The translations under genes were made by a program, and so were the position numbers. The notes beneath the pieces were generated by a model. The model made no database searches. It was not told where the DNA came from and saw only the letters and a program-made list of their open reading frames with translations. A DNA stretch of 64,000 nt from assembly GCA_035610835.1 (NCBI GenBank), contig CM069447.1, positions 25,264,161 to 25,328,160 on the forward strand, in the 5' to 3' direction. Source of the DNA: Ophiura sarsii (lineage: Eukaryota; Echinodermata; Ophiuroidea; Amphilepidida; Ophiuridae). Of this stretch, positions 12,651 to 24,657 are shown piece after piece. How positions within the stretch are numbered: position 1 is the first letter of the stretch; each line of letters opens with the position of its first letter.

Positions 12651-12872
12651 CCACATTAAAATGATAGGGACGTGACCCCGTAATCCCCTCCCGTAATCCC
12701 CCCCCCCCCCCCCCCTATTTACAATTTGTTTGTTTTAAAACCGAATGCCTCCCCTATCCCAATGTCTCAAAACGGATTGATGCCCATTGGAAGAACAAGT
12801 ACGTATCGGTTTGACACTTTTGTAAGCATTATTTCTGTAAAAGTGGCACAACATAAATTTTATATCACTCAC

Positions 12873-13400
12873 TCACTCCGTCGACTTCTGTCGGGCATTA
12901 ACAATGGCTCTCCAGACACGCCTATCTTCCATGCAGGTCTTTATCTCAGCAGGTGTTTGTCCAGTGTCCTGACATGGAATATCCACATAGCTTAACATCG
13001 GTCGTCCAGCATTTCTTTTGCCATGAACTGGTTTCCAAAGAACTAGGACTGATATCACATCCCCAGAACGTCTGACACAGTGTCCAGCAAACTGTAGTCG
13101 CCTCTTCTTGATTCGTTCACTTATTCTAGGAAGATCACCATAGAGTTCTTTGTTGGTGATGTGTAACCTCCAACTAATATCAAGGGCTGATCTAAGAAGC
13201 CTGGTGTAACATCCATCCAGTAGCTTTCGAACTTTAGTTGTTACTGTCCATGTTTCTGAGCCATAGAGAAGAATGCTTTCTACTGTAGCTTGGAATAGCT
13301 TAATTTTTGTTGATCTTGGTAGGTTGGATCTCCATATCTTGTTGAGCTTATTTTCTATAGCTTTAGGTAATTGGTCATATCTCAGGATTGACAAAACCAA
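12873..13400 (-). pseudogene. C-terminal part of an RTE-like non-LTR retrotransposon ORF2
   Basis: An open frame of 175 codons on the minus strand encodes the region after the reverse-transcriptase palm. Visible motifs: LLYGSETWTV, DGCYTRLLR, TNKELYGDLPRISE, RRLQFAGHCVRR, HGKRNAGRP and TPAEIKTCMEDRRVWR, all typical of one widespread invertebrate RTE-like lineage. The natural C-terminus appears present (stop at 12873-12875). The 5' part (endonuclease and most of the reverse transcriptase) is absent, as expected for 5'-truncated insertion. The frame is unbroken, so this copy is younger than the one near 52 kb. Confidence 0.82.
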
Positions 13401-14314
13401 ATCAGATGAAACAAACGGCGTCTGAAAGCCAAGCGTTTAGTCTTTCAAAATATATAAGCATGTTATACCACGTTTAAAAACTTCATGGTCAATAAGTTGG
13501 GTAAACACGTGCACGTGTTGTTTTTTGGGACACCCTGTACAAAGAAATGTTCCATTTTGTTTGCTCATACAAAAATGTCGGTATTAACTTTTGCACAACA
13601 TATCTGATTAACGGGTTTCCAAGATATAGACATCACCAGATATAAATTAAATGTGTTTTTGACTTGATGCTAATTGAATATGTAAATAATACGCAAATTA
13701 GGTTAATTACTCAATTGTTCAGATAATGCGCAAATGGTTCGATATTTGTCTCTCTTTGAATGGTACACTAGACGTAGCTGCTAGGTGCATGCGTGTGATG
13801 AGAATAATTTGCATTGGAACAGTGTTGTGTGTTTTTGCATAAGGCAGCTTAATTGTTTCAATTCACATTATAGATAAGGTTCGACCGGATATTGGAATAA
13901 AATGGGATCATTCGACAACTAGCAAATATACGCCAGAAGACAGCACACCTTATTTTTGCTCATCTCCCCTGCCCATCCGAGCACCAAAGATCGCTCTTCG
14001 ATGAATTCACTATAATCAGGGACAATCGAATGTATGGACAAGAAACTATTGTACTATTATATAAGTATGCGTGTTGCGGGGGTACAAATATCATCAGTTG
14101 AGCAAGCATATACAATACATTCATGAATGGGCACTGGTACAAATCTCAGCAATCATACTGCACGTGCACGACTCGCTGTGTGTCTTGCTCAATACGAATG
14201 GACTCTTAGTCGGGTGAAAGCTCGACATGACGTAAAGTAGGGTACAAATGTGATTTTATTGCTGAAAATCATGGATGAGTAAGCCACACTCCCTTTATCG
14301 ATTATGTTATAAGG
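13401..14314. other. No gene seen
   Basis: AT-rich sequence. GGGACACCCTGTACA near 13528 resembles one end of a mariner-type element, but no partner end was found. Confidence 0.35.
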
Positions 14315-14624
14315 CAGTGGCGACCACCCCGACCCCACCCAATATTGACTGTCTTGTCGGTTGAGATTGGCACTGTCGGTTCATTTGACAAGAGGAATCA
14401 TGAAATAATGATGGTCAAAAGCACGCAGATGGCATTTTTTTGCGCGCGTCCCCCAAATGCAACGAGCTTGATTAGAGCTAAAGTGTACCTCAATCATGCA
14501 AAATTAAGTGTTAAGTCGAAAATGTTCGCGCGCTGCGCGCGAAATTCTTTACTTAGACAATCTTGTCGGTTAACTTTCATTTCTTCCCCCCCCCCCCCAT
14601 ATCAAAAACCTAGCTACGCCACTG
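14315..14624. mobile_element. Possible hAT-like MITE
   Basis: Begins CAGTGGCG and ends CTAGCTACGCCACTG, the inverse of the common hAT-type terminus CAGTGGCGTAGC. A poly-C tract precedes the right end. No matching 8-base target duplication is visible, so the boundaries are uncertain. Confidence 0.45.
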
Positions 14625-15630
14625 TTGGAGTGGTCGGATTTCAAAATTTAGTTACTTTGCAAAAAATGAGATAAAAGCACCATGGCAAACTGCAATGTCT
14701 AAGCTTTAACATGCTTTTTATTTGAGCCAAATCGGACATTCGGTTCATATGTTATGGTCAATTTAGTTTACGGAGTTTCGAAAATCGGAGGTGATTTGTA
14801 TTCGTTTGTGTGTAAAAAACGCTCACCCTGTGTTTTTTAGAAAATTCACTTCATATTACATTTAAATAAACCATTGTAACTTTCTAACTTAAATATTAAA
14901 TTAATTCATTGCGCATAATTATTCATCACATTTTTAGGTCAACGACATTTCTTATGTATTTCTGTATTTTTTCTCACCCCGCTATATTTAAGCCCTTAAA
15001 TTTAAAAATGCGATAAAAATCCTAATATACATGCTCAAGCTTATTAATAGATGAACAATTATTTTCATCTCAAATATCAATTTTTAATTTTTAAAGCAAT
15101 TTTAATATTTTTGAATACGTTTCGCTCGATATCTCAAAACAAGAAAACACGCAAATGTGCGAAACGACTACGAACGTAACTTAATAACGCAATAATGAAA
15201 TTTTATGAAATTTGAAATAAATGTTGCAAATAAGTGGATCTGTGCTTTAATGAAGCCGGATTTTTTATTTTCTGCCTCAAATTTGAATTACGTTGCAAAA
15301 TTACGTGATTGGTCGGTTACCGGTTGCCACGGCAACCGTATCAAAATTCCGGCTCCATTAAACCGTGCGGAATATCATTATACATCATTATCCTAAGAAT
15401 GGGTACAATAGAAGTTTGCGTTATTGAGTTACATTTGAAGTCGTTTTTAGCCAATCAGAGCTCCTGTAAGGTTACCACAGCAACCAGAACAAAAGAACCC
15501 CGTTATTTTGAAGCGTCTTGTTATGGGCTTTGTTATGATATATAATACTTGTATATTGAGTTTTAGGAAAGTTGTGAAAATTGATTATCAATATTGGACT
15601 TAAAAAAACCATAAGAGAAGAGAAGTAATA
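14625..15630. other. No gene seen; contains two X-box-like sites
   Basis: AT-rich non-coding sequence, except for a slightly GC-richer block at 15300-15500 that holds the X-box pair listed separately. No coding exon could be tied to it. Confidence 0.4.
15307..15484. promoter_or_regulatory. Two X-box-like (RFX) motifs, each next to a CCAAT box
   Basis: GTTGCCACGGCAAC at 15323-15336 and GTTACCACAGCAAC at 15471-15484 both fit the RFX palindrome GTNRCC(N0-3)RGYAAC. Each has a CCAAT element about 10-15 bases upstream (ATTGG at 15308-15312, CCAAT at 15451-15455), the layout of X/Y-box promoters. No downstream exon was recognised, so a promoter role is speculative. Confidence 0.35.
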
Positions 15631-16312
15631 CAGGGTGTATCAAAAAAATTAGGACACTTTTTCATGGCGGTGTAATACTTGTTATAATCATTGGACCATG
15701 ACCAATTTAGTCTCAATGTAAAGCCCAATTAATTATTCTGATATCCTGAAAATATGAGATCAATCCGATGAAAAATAAGAAAACTAGCATAATTTGCGTA
15801 AACCATGTCATTTACTGGTTTGTACAATGGGATTTACATGTATAGAACAGTAAATAACATGGTTTACGTTTCAATACGTTACAATAATTATAAACATAGA
15901 AAATAATCTATCAGTCAATAGCAAAGATTAGTTTGGTAATCCATTTAATTCTGGCACAAATCAATACTGGCCAAATAATCCACAAATCAGATGCATGCAT
16001 ATTCTGTGCAAATCAAAAAAGTTCTCGAACCCACTGTAGATGGTTCATTACTATGATATTGGCATAAATAGTGTGCGCGTTCATGTTACTCTACTGTTAC
16101 TGTGTGAATGACCATTGTACATACTACAAAATGGATTGCCTTGCCTAATAGGTCACAATTTCCTTAATTAATGATGGATTTTTCTCATCTCTTCAAGATT
16201 TTATCTTTATCGGTTGTACTTTACATTGAAATACAAATTGGTCATGCTTCAGTGATTTAACAAGGATTTAAACCATCATCAAAAAGTGTCCTAATTTTGT
16301 TGATACACCCTG
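15631..16312. mobile_element. Mariner/Tc1-type MITE, 682 bp, TA target duplication
   Basis: The left end CAGGGTGTATCAAAAAAATT matches the inverse of the right end, which finishes GTTGATACACCCTG; the similarity covers about 33 bases. TA dinucleotides flank both ends (15629-15630 and 16313-16314). An internal inverted pair (GTAAACCATGTCATTTACTG and its partner ending AACATGGTTTAC, about 15797-15869) is present. No transposase frame remains. Confidence 0.8.
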
Positions 16313-16744
16313 TATAATGAGAATACTGGTAACTGCAGTATAAGGGTTTCTTATGTTCTGAGGATGGAATTGTGATGTTTGATAAAGTATTATACTGTAG
16401 CCCTTCACCACTATTGCGACAACCACTGGAAAAAATTCTAACCAAGCAATAGCATGTCTAGCTGTAATTGGAATTGGACTTTTCAGATGACCGAATCCTC
16501 AGATAATTGAGCCTTAATTACGTTAAAACTATAAAACCTTAGTACTATAGAACCCTATTTTTCATAATATAGAACCCGTCGGAATATTCAACCGTGACTC
16601 CGAACATGTCACCAAAATGGTCTTTACCTCATTGCAGCGAATTTTACTTGATACTGGGTTTTCCCTTTTAAAAGGTTTTTAAAAAAAAAATTAAATAAGC
16701 TATCGACTTTAATCAAATATAGGTATATAGGACCTGCTTAATGT

Positions 16745-17111
16745 CCTATAGAGTCTTTTTACTCCTATAGAGTCCACACAGCATTCGTCTCGCATTCTGT
16801 GGGGTTAGATCCAGATTAGATTTATTCCGTTAGCGCCCTCAACGGAATAAATCGCAATAACACTAGTTTAAGATTGTAGGATATCCAATTTATAGTTTAA
16901 GCTTGTGCCCAACCCCCTGAGTGTTTTGGCATACAATTATGTATCAATATGATTTCCAAGGTGTCTAATCTAAAATACGTATACTGTACGTATTTTATAT
17001 TTGTACGTAATCTTAAACTAGAGTTATTGCGATTTATTCCGTTGAGGGCGCTAACGGAATAAATCTAATCTGTGCTGTGTGGACTCTATAGGAGTAAAAA
17101 GACTCTATAGG
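16745..17111. mobile_element. MITE with long terminal inverted repeats and nested palindrome
   Basis: CCTATAGAGTCTTTTTACTC at the left is matched by its inverse at 17090-17111. The arms continue through ATTTATTCCGTTAGCGCCCT and AACGGAATAAAT for more than 100 bases, except that the left arm has about 35 extra bases. Within each arm, TTTATTCCGTT and AACGGAATAAA form a smaller hairpin. The centre contains the palindrome AAATACGTATACTGTACGTA. No coding capacity; target duplication unclear. Confidence 0.75.
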
Positions 17112-17617
17112 CGTGTCACAGACGTCCATGAGTTATAACAATATGAGGGCACATGTGTGGCCAAAGTAAACTATAGTGGACATATAATACATAATTGAAG
17201 TATAGGGCAACAATAAGTCTCACGCAAATCACAGTTTAGTGGACGTCTGAATGGGCTGGAGAGGTTTGAAGACGTGAATAACAATGTCAACATTGGGATG
17301 ACAAATTAATGACCATAGAGACAATTCCAATACTACTGAAGTACCATGCAACCTTAAACACAAGGAACCACTGAGAATGACATCAGGAATCATCAAAAGA
17401 CGTTCTTTCATATGAAGTTTCACATTGTAGATATTGTGAGTAGTACTCATTAAGGTACAATCATTTTTACTGGAGGATATTTGCAATTCGACGGAAAAAT
17501 ACGATGTTTTCTGTTTTGGATTCTCTACATATGTGCGATATGATGTGTATGTGTATATTGAACTGAGCTGTGTACTGTAGTCATCTCTGACTTGATTATT
17601 GATCACTCGTTGTCAAT

Positions 17618-20600
17618 ATGCGACCTTTCATGTATGGCAGTGATTCACTCTATTCATTACGCAAGAAGGTAATTAACAACAAGAGTATTATAATCAAACA
17701 ACCTACTTGGGATCTTTTGAAAGAACTCGGAATCGCCAAACAAACTCGTAGAGGTTGTAGAGCCGGTAAAGATAAACAACGATCTATTCCTGTATGTATC
17801 AATAATGATCGTATCAAGCAGTTTAACTCTGATCAATCTCGTCCTAAAGAATTAGTCACTATAAAGCTTGAAACTGGCGCTAAAACATGCAAAGCAAAGC
17901 GTATTATCAAAAGTCGCATTGCGACATGGAACGCACAATCGATGATGAACAAAACGACTGATTTATGTGACTTTATCATTAACCAAAAGTTAGACATTCT
18001 GGCCATAACTGAAGCATGGTTAAACGGGGATGAGCGCGATCACCATGCCCTTGCTGACATCACAGAAACTCTTCCTGACTATCAACTTCATCAGCTGCCT
18101 AGATTAGGGAAAAGGGGTGGTGGTATACATACATGCATATATGCGTCATCTTGCGGAAAGGTTATGATGTCAAGGCATCATCTCACAATTACAGTACATT
18201 TGAGTGCTTGCAACTATATATCAATCTCAAACGGTCTCAAAGATGAAATCAACCTTATTGTAGTCTATAGGCCTGGATCTGCCAACCTTACAAGACATTT
18301 TTTCAGTGAATTTTCTAGCCTTCTGGAAACTACAGCAACTGTTTATGATCACCTCATTTTCACTGGTGACTTTAATGTATGTGAATGTTGAAGATGATGT
18401 TGGTACAAAATCAATGAATGACATCTTACATTCGGCGGGTTTAAAACAACATGTTACGGAACCTACACACGTCGCTGGTCATACACTTGATCTTCTGATA
18501 ACTCGTGATCTTCACTATGACTATGTGTTCAATACATCTGTACTGTATGGTCTTCCAACTCTGCATGCTGCAGTGATATCGGATATCCTTATCTCACGCC
18601 CAGAAACAACAAAGTGTTTTTTATAAAATCGCGGAAACTTCGTGAAATCAACATGGACATCTTCCGCAGAGACGTTTCAGAACGCGTGTTGCTGAATCAA
18701 TCAAATGGCGTTGATGATATGGTTCTGTCTTATGATAACACCCTCCGAACACTTCTTGATGCCCACGCTCCGGAGAAAATGCATGAAATATCGTTGAGAC
18801 CAAAGGCACCTTGGTTCAATGATTCTCTCCACAGTTCCAAAAAGGACAAAAGAAAAGCTGAACGCAAATGGCTTAAATTGCGCTTGTCTGTTGACAAGGA
18901 AGCTCTCCGTGAAAAGTGTCGCCAGTATAAGTGTGATCTCGATAACGCCAAGCGTGATTATTATTGTGAGCAAATATCCGGTTACGATACAAGACAAATG
19001 TTTCGTTTCGTGAACAGATTATCTGTCTATAAGCAATCTGTTGCTCCTCCAGCACATGCCTCGAAAAAGGATCTTGCCAACAGATTTTGTAAGTTCTTCG
19101 ATGAAAAGATCAAGAAAATTCGTGTTGCACTGGATCTGGCTATTCCATCATCATTATCTGTCAATATAGTTAAGACACAATTAATGTAAGAGCAATTTCC
19201 ACTATTTCAAGCCGCTGTCAGGTGAAGATGTCCTCAAGATCATTAAGCATTCTCAGGTGAAGACATGCCCTCTTGGTCCATTATCTACGGGTCTTACCAA
19301 GAATGTTCTGGTCGAATTGCTTTCTCCCATTACCGCCGTAGTGAATACGTCTCTACAGACAGGAGTTTTCCCTGATTCGCTGAAACGGGCACTTGTCACC
19401 CCTTTGCTAAAAAAAGCTGGACTTGATGTGGAAGTAATGAAAAATTTCCGCCCGGTGTCAAACTGACCTTTTCTGGGCAAAATAATTGAACGTGCTGCTG
19501 TTTCGCAATTTCAAGCGTACATGAGGGAGAATAACTTGTATACCAAGAATCAATCGGCATATAGAAGGTTTCACAGTGTTGAGACGGCGTTAGTCAAAGT
19601 TAACGATTACTTGCTTAAAGCTGTTGATGAGCACGGCGAGGCTGTATTAGTTTTACTCGACATGTCAGCTGCATTCGATACCGTCGATCACAATATTGCT
19701 CCGTCGACTTCAGGACAGATACGGTGTCAATGGAATTGCTCATCGATGGTTTACCTCTTATCTGTCCAATAGACAGCAATCGGTGCTTATTGACGGTGAA
19801 CAATCTGATCCTATGACCATTTCTTTAGTCGTTGGTCCCGAAATGTTCATTGCATATGCCGCTCCAATTGAAGATATTATCAATAGACATAATTTATGCA
19901 GCATGTCATACGCCGACGACACGCAGTTATATGTGCTCATCAACCCCTCTGACCGCGCTAACAGGCTTTCTAAGCTGGAAGACTGTATTTGTGATATTCG
20001 AACGTGGTTGACCAAGAACAAGCTCATGCTAAACGACACAAAAACAGAACTGCTTCACGTCAACTCCCGTTACGCTAGAGCTGAGCCTCGCGATGTGTCC
20101 CTTACCATCGGAAATACTGTTATTTCCCCCTCCCCAGAAGTTCGCGATCTAGGAGTTGTGTTTGATGAACATCTCAAGATGGTTAACCATGTAAATGTCA
20201 TTTGCCGCCGAGCATCATATGCAATTTACAGAATTGGCAAACTTCGTCGCTACTTGGATTCTAGCAACGCGGAGAAATTAGTCCATGCTTTCATAAGCTC
20301 GAGATTAGACAATTGTAACAGCATTCTCGCGGGTCTCCCACTCAAAGAACTGTCAAAACTGCAACGCGTCCAGAATATGGCTGCCCGTGTCGTTACTCTC
20401 TCTAGAAAATCTGAACATATCACCCCTGTTTTGTGCAAAGCTCCACTGGCTTCCTATTCGTGAAAGAATTGTCTTCAAAATTCTTCTGTTGACTTTCAAA
20501 ATTCTTGTCGGTGAAGCCCCTGCATATCTTTCTGATCTGGTATCTCGCTATAATCCGCCACGTATTTTGAGATCTGCGTCACGAACACTTCTCCGCGAAA

Positions 20601-22970
20601 AACCCAGCAAGACCTTAACATATGGGAGGGGTTATAGAAAATATGGTGGGTATAAGACGCAACCTGAAATCTAAAACCAGGAATGTACAACAATAAGTTG
20701 TACAGAGGAATGGGAGGACATGGATCATCAACAAACATACGTTGTTAAAGGTTTGGGATATAATCCCGGGGGAGTGATAGTCACCGATAGTCATGCAGAA
20801 AAGTAGAGGTTTATTCCGTAAAATGCATGTATTGCGCGTACCGATATGCGTAGGCCTATGTGGTACTCGTAACATTTTTATGGGAGGATATATCAACCAG
20901 ATAATATAAAGGGGATGAACAGCAACTATACTATAATTGGTACAGCTGGTAGAAGATCAAATTCACCGTATAGGACTGTCTGTAAAGATAAAATCTTTTG
21001 ACTAAGTGGCTAGCAGTATGCACATTTCGGGGGCTGCCAAACCCCCTTCATCAGCTGCCTTAGAGGACATGCCTTCAACGATTCAATAAAATAGGGAACA
21101 TTGAATCTCAGGCTGGGTTACCGTATAACTTGTTATAGTTCGGCTTGTTAACCCGGACATAGTATAACATTGTTTAACTATCATTTAGCTAGTTGTAACA
21201 TTTTAGTCATACTAATTATAGACCTATCATGTATTACCAGTATTCGGTTGCCGAAACAAACCTTTCCACGGGAAACATTTTGAGATGTAACCTGTAATCA
21301 GTTGCCGAAGCGAGCCTTTCCACGGATACATTTGGGATGTAGGTCTATAAGTGTGTGTGTGGGGACCATTCTAGATAGAGAATGGATGCACTATGACGTC
21401 AAATAATTGAGTCGGGTTGTGCTGTTCAGTGTGGTTTAATCTGCTACATTGAGGCGTCAAAACCTCTCAGCTGTTGGGGGAGACCTTTATCAATTTCGTC
21501 CCAGTATTTCGGGTCTTATGATAAAATATATGGCCATAGGAAACCTGGATATCCTGTATTTTAGTGTAAAATACATGATTTTTTACAGTTTTGGGAAGCT
21601 GCTGTTCAGGATCACGTGCACGCGTAGTAACAGTCGTGGGAAAAGTGACTAGCATAGCATACTATAGCGTTGTATTGGAGTACATACAGGCTATGCATAA
21701 GTCTGACTGCGATGTGTTCTATTGGTTGATCGATAATATTATAGAAAATGTGGTGGGGTTAAGACGCAACCTGAAATCTAAAACCAGGAATGTACAACAA
21801 CAAGTTGTATAGAGGAATGGGAGGACATGGATCATCAACAAACATACGTTGTTAAACATGTTAAAGGTTTGGGATATTATCCCGGGGGAGTGATAGTTAT
21901 GCAGAAAAGTAGAGGTTTATTCCGTAAAATGCATGTATTGCGCGTGCCGATATGCGTAGGCCTATTTGGTACTCGTAACATTTTTATGGGAGGAAATAAT
22001 CAACCAGGTAATATATAGGGGATGAACAGCAACAATACTAGAATTGGTACAGCTGGTAGAAGATCAAATTCACCGTATAGGACTGTCTGTAAAAATAAAA
22101 TCTTTTGACTAAGTAGCTAGCAGTATGCACATTTCGGGGGCTGCCAACCCCCCTTCATCAGCTGCCTTTGAGGACATGCCTTCAACGATTCAATAAAAAA
22201 AAGGGAACATTGAATCTCAGGCTGGGTTACCGTATAACTTGTTATAGTTCGGCTTGTTAACCCGGACATAGTATAACATTGTTTAACTATCATTTAGCTA
22301 GTTGTAACATTTTAGTCATACTAATTATAGACCTATCATGTATTACCAGTATTCGGTTGCCGAAACAAACCTTTCCACGGGAAACATTTTGAGATGTAAC
22401 CTGTAATCAGTTGCCGATATCCTCCCAACAACGTAATTTTCGTATTACATTCCCATAGCCCTGCGGGCCGAAATAAATCGGACCAAAATCATTAGATAAT
22501 ATTATTATTATTATCATCCTAAGAATTCCTAGATTTATATTTCAGGTTACGTCTTAACCCCACCACACTTTCTATAACTCCCAATATCCTCCCGCCTTTG
22601 AAAATAAAGCACTCCCAATAATTCAACAAAAATTCCAACGGCTCTTTCAGAGCCACCATAACTCCAAATGATAAAACACTCCCGATATCCTCCCAACAAC
22701 GTAATTTTCGTATTACATTCCCATAGCCCTGCTGGCCGAAATAAATCGGACCAAAAATCATTAGATAATATTATTATTATTATCATCCTTAGAATTCCTA
22801 GATTTAGATTTCAGGTTGCGTCTTAACCCCTCCACACTTTCTATAACTTTTCTGTAATTGCACCCAAGCTGTGGAATGCACTCCCGGACAACATCAGGAC
22901 ATTACCAACAGTGACTAAATTCAAATCAGGACTTAAGACTCATCTTTTTAAAACTGCCTATGGCATCTAA
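17618..22970 (+). pseudogene. CR1-like non-LTR retrotransposon ORF2, nearly full length but broken
   Basis: Reads an N-terminal extension and AP endonuclease (MNKTTDLCDF, LDILAITEAWL, FTGDFN), a linker, then the reverse transcriptase (SAYRRFHSVETALV, LLDMSAAFDTVDHN, SYADDTQLYV at 19909-19920) and the CR1-type C-terminus (SKLQRVQNMAAR, LHWLPIRERI, APKLWNALPDNI, FKSGLKTHLF; stop 22968-22970). Breaks: frameshifts near 18380, 18614, 19190, 19697 and 20440; an in-frame TGA at 19464-19466; loss of most of the GVPQGS motif before LVVGPEMF; and a 2.2-kb insertion at 20631-22847. It cannot encode a working enzyme. The sequence between 17112 and 17617 is probably its 5' part. Confidence 0.85.
20631..22847. 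mobile_element. Composite inverted-repeat element inserted in the CR1-like ORF
   Basis: Starts GTTATAGAAAATATGGTGGG and ends with the inverse, finishing ACTTTCTATAAC, with inner termini sharing AAGACGCAACCTGAAATCTA. The CR1 frame resumes directly after the right end. Internally it is duplicated: 20633-21306 is repeated at 21739-22415 with few differences, and the right end (GATATCCTCCCAACAACGTA onward) occurs twice, at about 22416-22566 and 22684-22847. The superfamily was not recognised and no transposase frame is visible. Confidence 0.8.
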
Positions 22971-23500
22971 TTTTTTAGGCATGTGCTATAATATGCTTCA
23001 GTTGTGTTTTAAAAAAAATATCTATTTGTGTTTTAATACTTGTATATTGACGCTCTGCTATTAATGCATTTTATTGTTTTACATACATATCAACGTAATT
23101 ATATTTTGTCATTTTAGTGTATTATATTGCAAATTTGCTCGTTTACTTCTAGCCACCTGCTGGCAGTTGGGTTTTAATCTTTAGCTGTCTAAATTTATGT
23201 GTTTTTACATAATTTTTTGCAATCTTTTTCCACAGACCTTGCCATTGTCAAGTGAATGGGATCTGCCATGCATGAGTGATCATGTCTAAATTCAATGTTA
23301 AGCTGTTAGAGGATTACTTTCTGCTTATTTTGATATACAATTATATAATTCTATTAAATATTAATTTGAAATATTTGGACTTTACTAAGCGGCAAGGAAC
23401 TTTGGCATTTTCCATCGAAGTGGGGACCCCTTTTTGCATAATTATGCATAGTATGCACGAGTCGCAGTGGCGCGAAATATGGATTATATTTGGGCGTTGT
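22971..23500 (+). other. Probable CR1-like 3'UTR, then unassigned sequence
   Basis: AT-rich sequence after the CR1 stop codon. The exact 3' end of the CR1 element is not marked by a clear tail, and the left boundary of the next element is not resolved. Confidence 0.35.
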
Positions 23501-23940
23501 TGTCATTGACTGCAATCTAGTGACATCTAACGGACGTGATTATTTTCCGCCGTTTGTTTTTCTATATTTAAGGTATTTGTTCCTTTGTCTTTCCAGATTT
23601 AGAAGTTTTGTGTAACTCAATAATCTTGCATTACGTTTTGCCTTTTGAGAATATCTGCTTACGAGTTTTTGGCAGAAGAGACGAGGATGTTCTTTTTTAC
23701 ATTTATTCATGGTATGCATGAATAGGGCCTAGCTAGTGACGAGAAGAGGTGATATATATCAACCAATTTTGGTCCTTAATTGCTAAGGTATATCAAGGTA
23801 TGTGTCGTTTCCTTCTCTCTTTGTTCCAGCTATGGGCCCTTATATTGGCCGCACTCACGTCCGTAGCCGTCCTAGATGAGCGGTGTTTCCCCATTGACTG
23901 CAATCTAGTGACATCTAACGGACGTGATTATTTTGTAGCT
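23500..23940 (+). repeat. Direct repeat upstream of the DIRS-like ORF1
   Basis: ATTGACTGCAATCTAGTGAC followed by ATCTAACGGACGTGATTATT occurs at about 23504 and again at about 23891, near-identical for some 43 bases and 387 bases apart. It lies just before ORF1 and may be part of the terminal repeat or internal duplication of the DIRS element. No inverted partner was found beyond 31.6 kb. Confidence 0.55.
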
Positions 23941-24657
23941 GTTTGTAGACTGCGTTCAATTCGTTGGTGTTTTTCGTTGAAGTGTACGGTTCTGAAGGTA
24001 TTATTTGGGGGTATAGTTTTGGTTTTGTATCATGGATCAAGCAGCGGGATCTTCACAACAAGAACAGGTACCCTCTCATAATGATTCTAATGTGATTACT
24101 ACTGACAGTTTGATTCAAATTGTCAATCAGGCCGTAGCAGGCGCAGTGGGGCAGGCCATTGGTGGTGTCAAAACACTAATTCAGACTGAATTGGCCTCTC
24201 AAAAATCTGCTTCTGAAGCTGCTAGGGCTGAAATTGAGAAGCTGAAGGCGAAGAAAGTAGAATTCAAGTACAAAGGTAACGAGGAGCAAGTTGGATTCAA
24301 TACTACTACTATTGAGTTCATTGAGCAGGGTATCCATTTGATCCAAGATAAAAACGATCTTGTATCCGCCGTTTCTGCTCTAAATTCTGCCATCACTCAC
24401 GTTAAGCATAGATCTAAGCTAATCAAGTTGGCTGACAAATCAGAGGCTGGGTGGTTAGCCGTGGATGAGTATCTCGCAGATGATCTCGCCAGCGACAGCG
24501 ATGATGATAAAAGGATCAGACGGGCTCAATCAAGAGCTTTGGCAAACAAAAAGAAAAAGGCCGCGTCTAAGTCATCAAAGCCAAAAGCGTATCATCCCTA
24601 CGCTCGTAAAAATGCACCAGTTGCCTCGCCACAAAATCCAGGTGGTGGCTTTAATAA

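Noticed and set aside
14345..14674. 109-codon plus-strand frame
   Set aside because: Lies within the hAT-like MITE and reads through its poly-C tract.
17229..17606. 125-codon minus-strand frame
   Set aside because: Antisense to the probable 5' part of the CR1-like element, with no recognisable motif.
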